Shown: positions 33,489 to 41,898 of the stretch, one piece after another
Position numbering within the stretch: position 1 is the stretch's first letter
How the letters are laid out: every line of letters begins with the position of its first letter
DNA from: CAZHRK01 sp964534555
Lineage (GTDB): Bacteria > Babelota > Babeliae > Babelales > RVW-14
Assembly (NCBI GenBank): GCA_964534555.1
Contig: CAZHRK010000003.1
Location: 62,001-126,000, forward strand
Length of the DNA stretch: 64,000 nt
Direction of reading: 5' to 3'
Translations under genes and position numbers: made by a program
The notes under the pieces: model-generated
Told to the model about the DNA's origin: nothing
What the model saw: the letters and a program-made list of their open reading frames with translations, nothing else
The model's database searches: none

Positions 33489-33529
33489 GTGCCCCACTGA
33501 GCCTGAGAAAAGCTTGAGGGGGGCACCAT
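33489..33529 (-). terminator. Possible terminator of the 1526-residue protein gene
   Basis: A stem GTGCCCC/GGGGGCAC with a long loop that can pair further, followed on the minus strand by a short T-rich stretch. Weaker than the other terminators here. Confidence 0.45.
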
Positions 33530-33568
33530 TATAGAGATTCTATCGATATTAGCAACCGTTACCAGGCC

Positions 33569-36500
33569 TTAGAACAGGTCTTTTAGCTTAGAAACAAGGC
33601 TTTTTGATGCTTTAATTAAAAGATCATCTAAATCGTTAACATTTGCTTCGATTCTAATAGAAAAGTCTTTGCCACCAATAACACCTTCAATTATTGATAT
33701 TGGCATTTTGCCTTGGACAACCGCCTTAAGGCTTTCAATTTCTATTCGAATTTTATTGATAGTGAAGACGTTTACTGCTCGCAGGCCAAAATCAAGGACT
33801 TTTGAGCTTACGCCAGTTGCTTTTTCTGCTGCATACAAGCTACCTTTTGCCAGCGTTAGAGCCGCGTCAGCTGTTTTTTGTGCTGCTATCAGAGCGGCTA
33901 GCTCAGCACGCTCATCAGCTGTTGTTTTATCAAGGACTTCTTTTTGTACAACCTTGCCTGCAGATTTGCCTGTATCAACCACCGAGTCAACGGCATCTTT
34001 GCCTGTATCAACCACTGAATCAAGGGTGTTTTTGCCTGTATCAACAACAGAGCTACCGATACTTTTTGCTTTATCTACTACTTTATTAAAAACGCCCCAT
34101 GCATAGAGTTTATGTGGTTTTTGATTTGTCAAAAGTGTATCTAAATCAAATCGAGCATCAGTATTAGTTGCTATTTTACGTCTGAGTTCTGCTATACGTA
34201 CGTCAAGCCTATCAAGATCCTTCTGAGCGCTTTCAACTTTTGATCGAGCGTCTCGAATAGATGCCCCAGCTTGATCAAGCTCACCGCGTATTTGTTTTCT
34301 GAAGCGCTCAATAAATGCTGCATCAAATCCTGATGCGATTTCTCCTGATAATCTGAAGTCTATATTTTTAACACGCGCTACATCGTCAATACTATCCATT
34401 TCAGTTGGAAGGTTGACCGCAGATCCCTCAAATGTTGCTCTAAAAGGACCAAACAACGTGCGCACGGTTTTGAAGCTAAGCTTGTCCCCGCTAAAGAAAA
34501 GATCTGTTTGGCTTACAGATCCCAGAAGTTCTGCAAGCCCAGTGAAGGTGATGATTTGTCTGTCTTTGGTTAGTGTTAGTTCAAATGCTGCGCCATCATC
34601 ATCTGTTCCGTATTTTTGATCAAGCCCCGCGCCGGTTAATTTGAGAGGCCCAATATCTATTTTCGGAATTGTTCCATTCATACTAAAGCCGCTGTCACTT
34701 ACAACTATTTGTGCTTTACCATCTCCCACAAATGGCAGTGCAACAAGAGCATTCATTCTTAATCCAGGCGCAAGCACTGGTTTCTTTAATGATGTACCTT
34801 TGAGCCCAACAGTAAATTCAGCTGCTTTAATCCCCATGTTCGGTAATCTTAACGTTGGCATATCAAGGCCCGATTTTGTGGCAAATGCAATTACATCTTT
34901 AAGCGTTAGTCTCTCCGCGCGCATTGATGTGTAGAGCAGAAAGCCTTCTTTGCTTAGTTTTACATCTGTTTGGCTTGAAACTCCAAATAGCTGTACCAAC
35001 CCAGACATAAGAAAGCGTTGTTCTTCTTTTGTTAATTTAATATCAACAATCGCTCCATCATCAGCTGTTCCATATGCGCCGTCTTCTCCCATGCCTGTTA
35101 TAAGCACTGGGCCGCACTCTATTTTGCTTAATTTACCTTTTGCGCTAATTCCATTATCGCGCACGAGTAGTTCTACAAGAGCAAATTCATCAAGCACCTG
35201 GACTTTACCTTTCATGGTAATCCCAGGATCGAGTCTGAAGGTTTTGAATTTTTCACCCTTCATACCAACGGTGTATTCAACATCGCTTAATCCAAGGTCG
35301 GGTAGTGCATCAGGTGGTAGCGTGAGTCCTGTTTTGTTTGCAGCAGCAATAATGTCTTTTAAATTAATGCGATCAATTTTGAGCGATGATAAGAATTCAA
35401 AGCCTTCTTTTCCTAGGTACACTTCTGTTTGTGCTGAGCTTCCAAATATTTTAATTAACCCCGAAATTAAGACATGCTGCTTTGTTGGCGTAAGCGCAAA
35501 ACTAACAACTGGTCCATCATCAGGTGTGCCGTATGTTTTATCTAACCCTTTTCCTGTTATCAGTACTGGGCCTAGCTCTAGTTGGGATATTGTGCCCTCT
35601 GCTATTATGCCGCCTATATCAACATTAACGTTAATAGTTGCTTTTTCATCAAGTACTTCCATAGAGCCTTTGAACGTTAGGCCTGGGTCGAATTGAATCT
35701 CTCCAATCGATCCACCAGTTGGTGCAAATTTTACTTCAACATCATGAAAGCCAAAGTTTGGAACTTTTTCTATTGCGATATTTGCGCCTGCGCTTCTTGC
35801 AAGGCTTGCAAGGTCAGATAAGAAAAGTCGGTTGATACTGCCATACATAATCAGGTCTTGAAGATTTGCAGTGACCAGCGTTCCTACGCGTGCTTTGATA
35901 TCACCTACTTGTACAGCGCCAGTAAGACCGAATTTAGTCGGTAAACCAGTAGCAGAGAAGACCGCGTAGTCTATACCAGCTTCTACCGCCACATCAGATA
36001 TAGCAAAGCCTTTGATGCCCATAGGGTTGTGCCAATCTCCCTTCATTGTGCCTGAGAGCGATGCGCTATCTGGCTCAACTTTTACTCGGCCATAGAGTCC
36101 CAGGGGCTCGTCTTTATCAGATGGGATAACAGTGATTTTTGTTATGAGAGAGAGCTTCGGGCCACTTCCGTCAAATTCAAAAATGAGGTTATCAAGTGTT
36201 GCCTTTTTACCCAGGCGTACTTGCGCAGGGATATTTGCTTGAAGCTTAAGGTCTCTGATGCTCCTGCCAACCGACATAACGGTATAAACTTCTTTAGGTG
36301 CATCAGGGACTAAATTGCTTACACCAGCAAAGACACCACCGGTTGTAGGCATTTTTAGGACAATTGAGACGCCCTGAGGGATATCAATTTTTAATGCTGG
36401 GTCGGTGTAGGCTTTTGATGCAGCGATGATACTTGCGCGTGAGAAGTCGATTTTATCAATATCTGTTCCTGCTGCATCAGGAATAGAGTCAGATACTTTC

Positions 36501-38149
36501 CAGCCAGCTTTAATACCGCCCTTAAGTGCAATAAGACCTTTACTTGTTACGACAGATCCTGTGAATGGTATACCCAGAACTCGTGAGTCTCCCTCCACAA
36601 AAAATGACTTACTTCTTTTATCAAGGCCCATTGATAAATTCGCAAGTTCAATATCCTCAAGTCCTGGCACCCCAGTTCCTTTAAATGGTTTAAGCGGGGT
36701 TTGGGTTTTGAGTGTTCCTCTAAATAAAATATCCCACTCTTTTCTGCCCCCTACATCCACTTTATCGACAACGAGCATGGCCTGTACATCTTGCCCTTGG
36801 ATCTTAAGGTCGGTACTAAACGTAGCTTTTGCGCCTTGCTGAACACGCAGTTTGGCACCTTTAAAACTTACGTCATCCGTTATTCTAAGGTCAGAGTCAA
36901 CTGATCCTTCAAATACCTTAAATGCTTTATCCTCAAAAACAGAGACAACTGTAGTGCTTACTGTCCCCATGTCTGACGGAAGCCTGAAGTCGATTATGCC
37001 ATCGAGTCGTGCTACCGATGTACGAGGAGTTTTTGCTGTAACTGTTTTTTCTGCGTCAGGAGTGCCGCTTAAAATTTCTTGAGGTAAGCTTGCAATAGTG
37101 ACAGATGGTGTTTTGAGTGTACAGTTTGGTATGAGCTCAAGACTTCCGTTTAGTGTCGTCTTAACGGTAAATCCGAGTCGGCTGTCGTATACGCCTTCGC
37201 ATTTAAGGTTGTCGAGTCTGATAGACTTTGGAAGTGACGCAGCAAGTGGTGTTAGGTCGATTTCTGCCGTATACATAACACGTCTATTTTCAAGAGGCTT
37301 TGGTGCTGTGCTTGTGGCGGTTGCCTGGGCTGATTTTGTTGCACGCGGTTTTGTGTTAAAAGGGTTTATAACCTTAATAATACCTTTTTTGAGGCTTACC
37401 TGACCTATGGCTGATCCCTTTGTGTCTTTTAAAAGCTCCTGAATTTTAAGGTCGTCAATCTCTGCTTGAGCGATTATGTTTCCATCTTCTAGCCCAAAAG
37501 TAATTGTTGTGTCTGGTTCACCAGTTTCTGACGCAAGATTAACCCTTGTAAACAAGCGCTTGTCTGATTTGCTGAGTGATAAATAAAACTTTTTTAATGC
37601 TAATATTTTGCCAGGCGCCAGCGGCAGTGAGATTCCTGTTTTAAGATCAATAGCAAAGACAATCTCTATGTTGCCTTCAGGGGTTTTTGTGACATTTTCA
37701 ATACTTGCGATGCCTTCAATTAACCCAAAAATTTTTGCAGTTGCTGCAAGTTGTAAACCTTGGCTGCTCGAGAATGATCCAGAGGGTGCATTAAGTGAGA
37801 TAATTTCAAGATCAAAAGATGCTTTTGGAGAAAGCTGCGCGTCAAAATCAAACTTCTTTGTCTCTGTGTCGAGCCATCCGCTGAAGACGATAGGGCCCAA
37901 GTAAGGCAGCTCAAAAGGGAATTTGAACTCTTTTGTTGTGGCGCTTGTGGGTTTTACAACGGCTTGTTTTACGAGTTTGCTTGTTTCTTTTACTCCTTTG
38001 GTGTCACCAAGTGATGGTTTTGCGATCATGGGTTGTTTTGTTGCCGGGCCTGTAGCAGATGAGCTTGGCGCTATTACGGTTGCACTTTGGAGTGCTGCGA
38101 TATTGACTGATGTGTGAATAACCCAAAGAAATAAAATAAGTATCAACAT
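33569..38149 (-). CDS. Large exported repeat protein (1526 residues), unknown
   Basis: Exported, beta-rich protein without a recognised family; in style it recalls AsmA/TamB-like repeat proteins, but no signature is clear. The ATG at 38149 has an AGGGG-type ribosome binding site and starts a signal peptide (LILILFLWVIHTSVNIA). A Ser/Thr/Lys-rich linker leads into about 1000 residues of repeating beta units. Three consecutive modules of about 153 residues each contain a loop of the type G.G.D..YGT.DDG (LDKTYGTPDDG, EDGAYGTADDG, LDQKYGTDDDG). These acidic loops could bind calcium. The C-terminal 230 residues are helical, with a coiled coil and three 11-residue repeats. It is transcribed alone. 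Confidence 0.82.
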   Translation of the reverse strand: MLILILFLWVIHTSVNIAALQSATVIAPSSSATGPATKQPMIAKPSLGDTKGVKETSKLVKQAVVKPTSATTKEFKFPFELPYLGPIVFSGWLDTETKKFDFDAQLSPKASFDLEIISLNAPSGSFSSSQGLQLAATAKIFGLIEGIASIENVTKTPEGNIEIVFAIDLKTGISLPLAPGKILALKKFYLSLSKSDKRLFTRVNLASETGEPDTTITFGLEDGNIIAQAEIDDLKIQELLKDTKGSAIGQVSLKKGIIKVINPFNTKPRATKSAQATATSTAPKPLENRRVMYTAEIDLTPLAASLPKSIRLDNLKCEGVYDSRLGFTVKTTLNGSLELIPNCTLKTPSVTIASLPQEILSGTPDAEKTVTAKTPRTSVARLDGIIDFRLPSDMGTVSTTVVSVFEDKAFKVFEGSVDSDLRITDDVSFKGAKLRVQQGAKATFSTDLKIQGQDVQAMLVVDKVDVGGRKEWDILFRGTLKTQTPLKPFKGTGVPGLEDIELANLSMGLDKRSKSFFVEGDSRVLGIPFTGSVVTSKGLIALKGGIKAGWKVSDSIPDAAGTDIDKIDFSRASIIAASKAYTDPALKIDIPQGVSIVLKMPTTGGVFAGVSNLVPDAPKEVYTVMSVGRSIRDLKLQANIPAQVRLGKKATLDNLIFEFDGSGPKLSLITKITVIPSDKDEPLGLYGRVKVEPDSASLSGTMKGDWHNPMGIKGFAISDVAVEAGIDYAVFSATGLPTKFGLTGAVQVGDIKARVGTLVTANLQDLIMYGSINRLFLSDLASLARSAGANIAIEKVPNFGFHDVEVKFAPTGGSIGEIQFDPGLTFKGSMEVLDEKATINVNVDIGGIIAEGTISQLELGPVLITGKGLDKTYGTPDDGPVVSFALTPTKQHVLISGLIKIFGSSAQTEVYLGKEGFEFLSSLKIDRINLKDIIAAANKTGLTLPPDALPDLGLSDVEYTVGMKGEKFKTFRLDPGITMKGKVQVLDEFALVELLVRDNGISAKGKLSKIECGPVLITGMGEDGAYGTADDGAIVDIKLTKEEQRFLMSGLVQLFGVSSQTDVKLSKEGFLLYTSMRAERLTLKDVIAFATKSGLDMPTLRLPNMGIKAAEFTVGLKGTSLKKPVLAPGLRMNALVALPFVGDGKAQIVVSDSGFSMNGTIPKIDIGPLKLTGAGLDQKYGTDDDGAAFELTLTKDRQIITFTGLAELLGSVSQTDLFFSGDKLSFKTVRTLFGPFRATFEGSAVNLPTEMDSIDDVARVKNIDFRLSGEIASGFDAAFIERFRKQIRGELDQAGASIRDARSKVESAQKDLDRLDVRIAELRRKIATNTDARFDLDTLLTNQKPHKLYAWGVFNKVVDKAKSIGSSVVDTGKNTLDSVVDTGKDAVDSVVDTGKSAGKVVQKEVLDKTTADERAELAALIAAQKTADAALTLAKGSLYAAEKATGVSSKVLDFGLRAVNVFTINKIRIEIESLKAVVQGKMPISIIEGVIGGKDFSIRIEANVNDLDDLLIKASKSLVSKLKDLF
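33965..34056. repeat. 33-bp tandem repeat, 3 copies, within the large exported protein
   Basis: Copies begin at 33965, 33998 and 34031 (period 33 bp). They encode the 11-residue unit SVVDTGK plus four variable residues. Hendecad repeats of this kind form amphipathic helices or right-handed coiled coils. Confidence 0.85.
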
Positions 38150-38223
38150 TCCCACCCCTTTTGAGAAAATTATTCTCAAGTGTTAAATGGCGGGTGCGAA
38201 TGATTCAATAGTTTGATGAAATA

Positions 38224-38255
38224 AAAAGCCCCGGAAACATCATTCCGGGGCTTTG
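38224..38255 (-). terminator. Intrinsic terminator of the Asp-rich peptide gene
   Basis: A perfect 9-bp stem GCCCCGGAA/TTCCGGGGC with a 6-base loop. On the minus strand it is followed by a T run. Confidence 0.88.
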
Positions 38256-38277
38256 AAACTTTAAATTGATCGGCAGC

Positions 38278-38541
38278 TTAGTCGAAGTCTATTTCATCAT
38301 CGTCATCATCATCGCTGTCATCATCGCCATCAAGACCTTCGTCGTCTTTTAGCGCACCAATTTCACGCAGTGAATTAACGCCATCCTCTTCTTCTTCAAA
38401 AGACGCGTCAGCTTTGAAAGCATCTTCAACAACGTGCTCTTCTGTTGCAACAGGTGTTACATCAGCTGCTTCTTCAGTTGCCATAACAAAACCAAAAGAA
38501 GCTGTAAGCGCCAGCAAAGCAGCCATAACAAGGTACAACAT
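38278..38541 (-). CDS. Small exported Asp-rich protein, unknown
   Basis: An 87-residue product with a signal peptide (MLYLVMAALLALTASFGFVMA). The mature part is very acidic and ends in a run of about 20 Asp/Glu-rich residues (DDDSDDDDDDEIDFD). The ribosome binding site AAAGGAGG is close to perfect, the promoter is good and the gene has its own terminator, so it is probably highly expressed. It could chelate divalent cations or act as a charged periplasmic or surface peptide. This is not shown. Confidence 0.8.
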   Translation of the reverse strand: MLYLVMAALLALTASFGFVMATEEAADVTPVATEEHVVEDAFKADASFEEEEDGVNSLREIGALKDDEGLDGDDDSDDDDDDEIDFD

Positions 38542-38600
38542 AAAGATCCTCCTTTGGGGAATAATATAATATTGCTCAATTACTAGATCGCACGTATCCT

Positions 38601-38629
38601 AATTTTGTGCAAATTTGCTGGTTTGTCAA
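38601..38629 (-). promoter_or_regulatory. Promoter of the Asp-rich peptide gene
   Basis: On the minus strand the -35 is TTGACA (38624-38629), with a 16-17 bp spacer and a poor -10, CAAAAT or AAAATT. The leader is about 55-60 bases. Confidence 0.5.
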
Positions 38630-38722
38630 TCTCATAGTCTTCAAAAAGCACTATGCAATCGGCTTCAGCAAGTAATTTTAAAGGTAATTTAACATCGAAT
38701 TTTGTTTTTCGAAAGTAATCTC

Positions 38723-40093
38723 ATGAGGATTAATCAACAGGCCCTTTTTGTTGGGCTTTTTCTCGTGACTGTATCACTGTGTCGTGCAGAGACTGACTTC
38801 TTGTCTTTTATGGCTCCCGGCCTAGGTGATCAGCCTTCCTATGTAATAAAGCCTTGGACAGTTTCTATAGGTGATCGTATTCGATTTGGCCAAACTCATG
38901 ATAGTTATGATAATCATGAGTCTAAGAGTGCCTTATTTAATAAGGCAGGCTCATGGGACCTTGTCCATTTAGGCCTTGGATTAAATGACTCTGATAGGAA
39001 TAATCCTTTAAAACCAGCAACTCGTGCAAAGTGGGGTGCTGCTGGTGCGCCGTTTGCTGCACTTAATAATTTGTCTGCTGATGATGGAAAAGCAGATGTA
39101 AGTGGTACTTTGAAAATTCTTGATATGCGCCATACAGTTGCTGTCACGCTCCCATTAGGATTTTTTGTTGATGCAGCGCTTCCTGTTCGTCAGATCACCA
39201 CAGAAGGCGTGATTATTACCCCTAAGGGCGGGCTTGTTGTTAATGGTGTTGCTATAAATACCTATCTAGCAAATGATCTACCGTTGATTGCAAAAGAGCA
39301 TGGCATTGAGCTTAATCTTGCAAGAACAACAAAAGTTGGGCTCGGGGATCTAGCTGTTGCTGGGGGGTGGCAAGGTGCCCATGACAATAAATCAACGATT
39401 TTTACCTACCTTAAGGGCTTATTTAAAGCAGGCGCTCTTTTCCCTACTGCACATGAGCAAAATAAGGATCTTTTGATCAGCTTTCCTTTTGGCTATAACG
39501 GTCATTATGGATTTTTTGGTCGGGGTGCTGTAGAGGTTACTATTTTTGACGCATTTACTGTTGGTGCAACTGCAGGAAGCACGGTGTTTTTGAAAAAAAC
39601 ACAAGAGATGCGTGTCAATACCAATCCTGACCAGAACGGACTTTTAAAGCTGCAAAAAACTCGTGTGAGAGAGGATCTTGGCTCACTGATCAATCTTGCC
39701 GGTTATATAAAGGCAGATAAAATAGTGCGTGGTTTTAATCTTCTGCTTGGCTACTCATTTACACAGCAGGAAGCTACAGTCCTTGAAGCGCGGTCAGATG
39801 ATTATCTACGTGATTTTACAGCGGCTCAACTTGCAAATCTTCAGGCTGGTGGTGCGCGTACACCGCTAAGTTTTATTTCTCGGTATGAGGTTTTGAATAG
39901 TGATCCTGGGCTTAAAGCTTGGCAGCAGCAAGTCTTGCATGCGGGAATGTCTGTTGATACTCAGGTGCTTACGGGTGGCAAGCTTGGAGCTGTGCTTGGT
40001 CTTGAGTACGCATATCCTGTTATGGGTAAGCGCGTGTACGCAACTGGTATGTTCGGCGGCTCTGCAGCTTTTAAAATGATCTTTAATTTCTAG
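38723..40093 (+). CDS. Outer-membrane beta-barrel protein, unknown
   Basis: A 456-residue protein with a signal peptide (MRINQQALFVGLFLVTVSLCRA). The body is rich in alternating hydrophobic strands and aromatic residues, and ends in phenylalanine (AAFKMIFNF), typical of BAM-assembled barrels. The ATG at 38723 starts the signal peptide; an in-frame TTG at 38702 would add seven residues. It is unrelated by eye to the barrel at 25436-26620. Role unknown. Confidence 0.8.
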   Translation: MRINQQALFVGLFLVTVSLCRAETDFLSFMAPGLGDQPSYVIKPWTVSIGDRIRFGQTHDSYDNHESKSALFNKAGSWDLVHLGLGLNDSDRNNPLKPATRAKWGAAGAPFAALNNLSADDGKADVSGTLKILDMRHTVAVTLPLGFFVDAALPVRQITTEGVIITPKGGLVVNGVAINTYLANDLPLIAKEHGIELNLARTTKVGLGDLAVAGGWQGAHDNKSTIFTYLKGLFKAGALFPTAHEQNKDLLISFPFGYNGHYGFFGRGAVEVTIFDAFTVGATAGSTVFLKKTQEMRVNTNPDQNGLLKLQKTRVREDLGSLINLAGYIKADKIVRGFNLLLGYSFTQQEATVLEARSDDYLRDFTAAQLANLQAGGARTPLSFISRYEVLNSDPGLKAWQQQVLHAGMSVDTQVLTGGKLGAVLGLEYAYPVMGKRVYATGMFGGSAAFKMIFNF

Positions 40094-40186
40094 CTGCACA
40101 CAGTCTGGCTTTCCTTAATGGCTGCCTCGTGGTACACTAGCGGCTCATGGTAGCATAGTGCCCTAAAATCCTGGATTATATAACTC

Positions 40187-41881
40187 ATGAATATTATTCA
40201 AACAATTAAGCATCACCTTTTACATAAAGCGCTTCAGCGTTTTAGTGTTGGGTCTGATGTTCTGACAAACCTCGAGTTCAAAATTAATGCAACCAGTGCA
40301 GCTGGTCATGGTGATATTAGTACTAATATTGCGATGCTCCTTACTAAGCATGTTGGGCTTGCACCTCGGGTTGTTGCTCAGGATATCAAAGACGAAATTA
40401 TGCTTGATCAAACGCTTAAGCATATTATTTCTGATGTTGCGATTGCTGGACCAGGCTTTATTAATATCACCTTGAATAATGATGCATGGGTAAAACTTGT
40501 TGTTGAGATCTCTGCTCAGAAAGCAGATTTTTTCAAAGATTCCTCTGCTTCAAAAAAACGTTATTTAATTGAGTATGTCAGCGCTAATCCTACTGGTCCA
40601 CTCCATTTAGGTCATGGCCGCGGAGCAATTATTGGTGATGTGCTTGCACGTACGCTTGTTTTCTTGGGTAATAACGTTCACCGCGAGTTTTATATTAATG
40701 ACGCAGGAAATCAGATAAAACTTTTGGGTGATTCGCTTAAAGCGCGCTGCTTGCAGCAACTAGGCCAAGCTGCTGAGCTTCCTGAAGAAGGTTATGCTGG
40801 TGAGTACATGATTGATCTTGCAAAAGATTGTGTCATGCAGCACGGTGAGTCTGTGCTTGAAAAAAGCGACCAGTTTTTTCAGCTTTATGCTAAAGAGCAG
40901 ATGCTTAATGAGCAAAAAGCAACGCTTGCACAGTATGGAATAACTTTCGACCAATGGTTTTCAGAAAAAAATCTTCATGATGATGGATCAGTGCTACGCG
41001 CTATTGATCTTTTGATCAAGTCTGGGCTTGCATATGAGCTTGATGGTGCGCTGTGGTTTAAATCAACTGAATTTGGTGATGATAAAGATCGTGTTATCAG
41101 AAAAAGCACCGGTGAGCTGACATATATTGCTGCTGATATTGCCTACCATAAATATAAGTTTGATAGAGGCTATGACACCCTGATCGATATTTTAGGGCAT
41201 GATCATCATGGCTATGTGAAGCGTCTTAAGGCAACTATGGCAGCACTTGGGTACAATCAAGATGCCCTTGATGTTATTTTGTATCAGCTTGTAACGATTA
41301 AAAATGGTGACGCTGTTGTAAGAATGTCAAAACGTGCAGGAACTTTCACAAAGCTGTCTGATGTAATCGAAGAAGTTGGTACTGACGTTGCTCGATTCTT
41401 TTATCTTAATCGTAAGGCAGATATGCCACTTGATTTTGATATGGCGGCAGCTGTTAAGAAGAGTGATGAAAATCCTGTTTTCTACATTCAATACGCGTAT
41501 GTTCGTATTAAAAGTGTTCTTGCAAAAGCGCGTGCTGAGGGGTTTGATGAGTGGATTAATCATATTAATCAAGGTATTTCAGCAGAATCGTATCAGGCGC
41601 TTGAAAGCTGTATGACTGATGCTGAAAAAGCACTGTTGAAAAAAATTGCAGCGCTGTCAGATGCGCTTAGAGCGATTGAGCAAAATCATCAAACGCATGT
41701 ACTATCATATTATGCGCATGACCTTGCACAGCATTTGCATAATTATTACACACACCATAAGGTGATAGATATTCAAAATGAGGACCAATCAAAGCTGCGT
41801 ATGCTTATGATTCATCTTGTTAAAGAGACACTTGATGTGTGTTTAGACCTCCTTGGTATTTCAAAACCAGAAAAAATGTAA
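40187..41881 (+). CDS. argS: Arginyl-tRNA synthetase
   Basis: Class I synthetase charging tRNA-Arg. The 564 residues show the N-terminal Add-1-type domain, VEYVSANPTGPLHLGHGRG (HIGH motif as HLGH), YINDAGNQIKLLG, ILGHDHHGYVKRL, the KMSK equivalent VRMSKRAG, and the C-terminal anticodon-binding helices (DPP-type ALRAIEQNHQTH). It begins an argS-lepA-merR operon; the lepA GTG follows 17 bases after the stop. Confidence 0.96.
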   Translation: MNIIQTIKHHLLHKALQRFSVGSDVLTNLEFKINATSAAGHGDISTNIAMLLTKHVGLAPRVVAQDIKDEIMLDQTLKHIISDVAIAGPGFINITLNNDAWVKLVVEISAQKADFFKDSSASKKRYLIEYVSANPTGPLHLGHGRGAIIGDVLARTLVFLGNNVHREFYINDAGNQIKLLGDSLKARCLQQLGQAAELPEEGYAGEYMIDLAKDCVMQHGESVLEKSDQFFQLYAKEQMLNEQKATLAQYGITFDQWFSEKNLHDDGSVLRAIDLLIKSGLAYELDGALWFKSTEFGDDKDRVIRKSTGELTYIAADIAYHKYKFDRGYDTLIDILGHDHHGYVKRLKATMAALGYNQDALDVILYQLVTIKNGDAVVRMSKRAGTFTKLSDVIEEVGTDVARFFYLNRKADMPLDFDMAAAVKKSDENPVFYIQYAYVRIKSVLAKARAEGFDEWINHINQGISAESYQALESCMTDAEKALLKKIAALSDALRAIEQNHQTHVLSYYAHDLAQHLHNYYTHHKVIDIQNEDQSKLRMLMIHLVKETLDVCLDLLGISKPEKM

Positions 41882-41898
41882 CGACAGGGACGTGCAAC

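Noticed and set aside
41839..41898. N-terminal extension of LepA starting inside argS
   Set aside because: The extension has no family match and a GTG with a good ribosome binding site lies at the canonical start.
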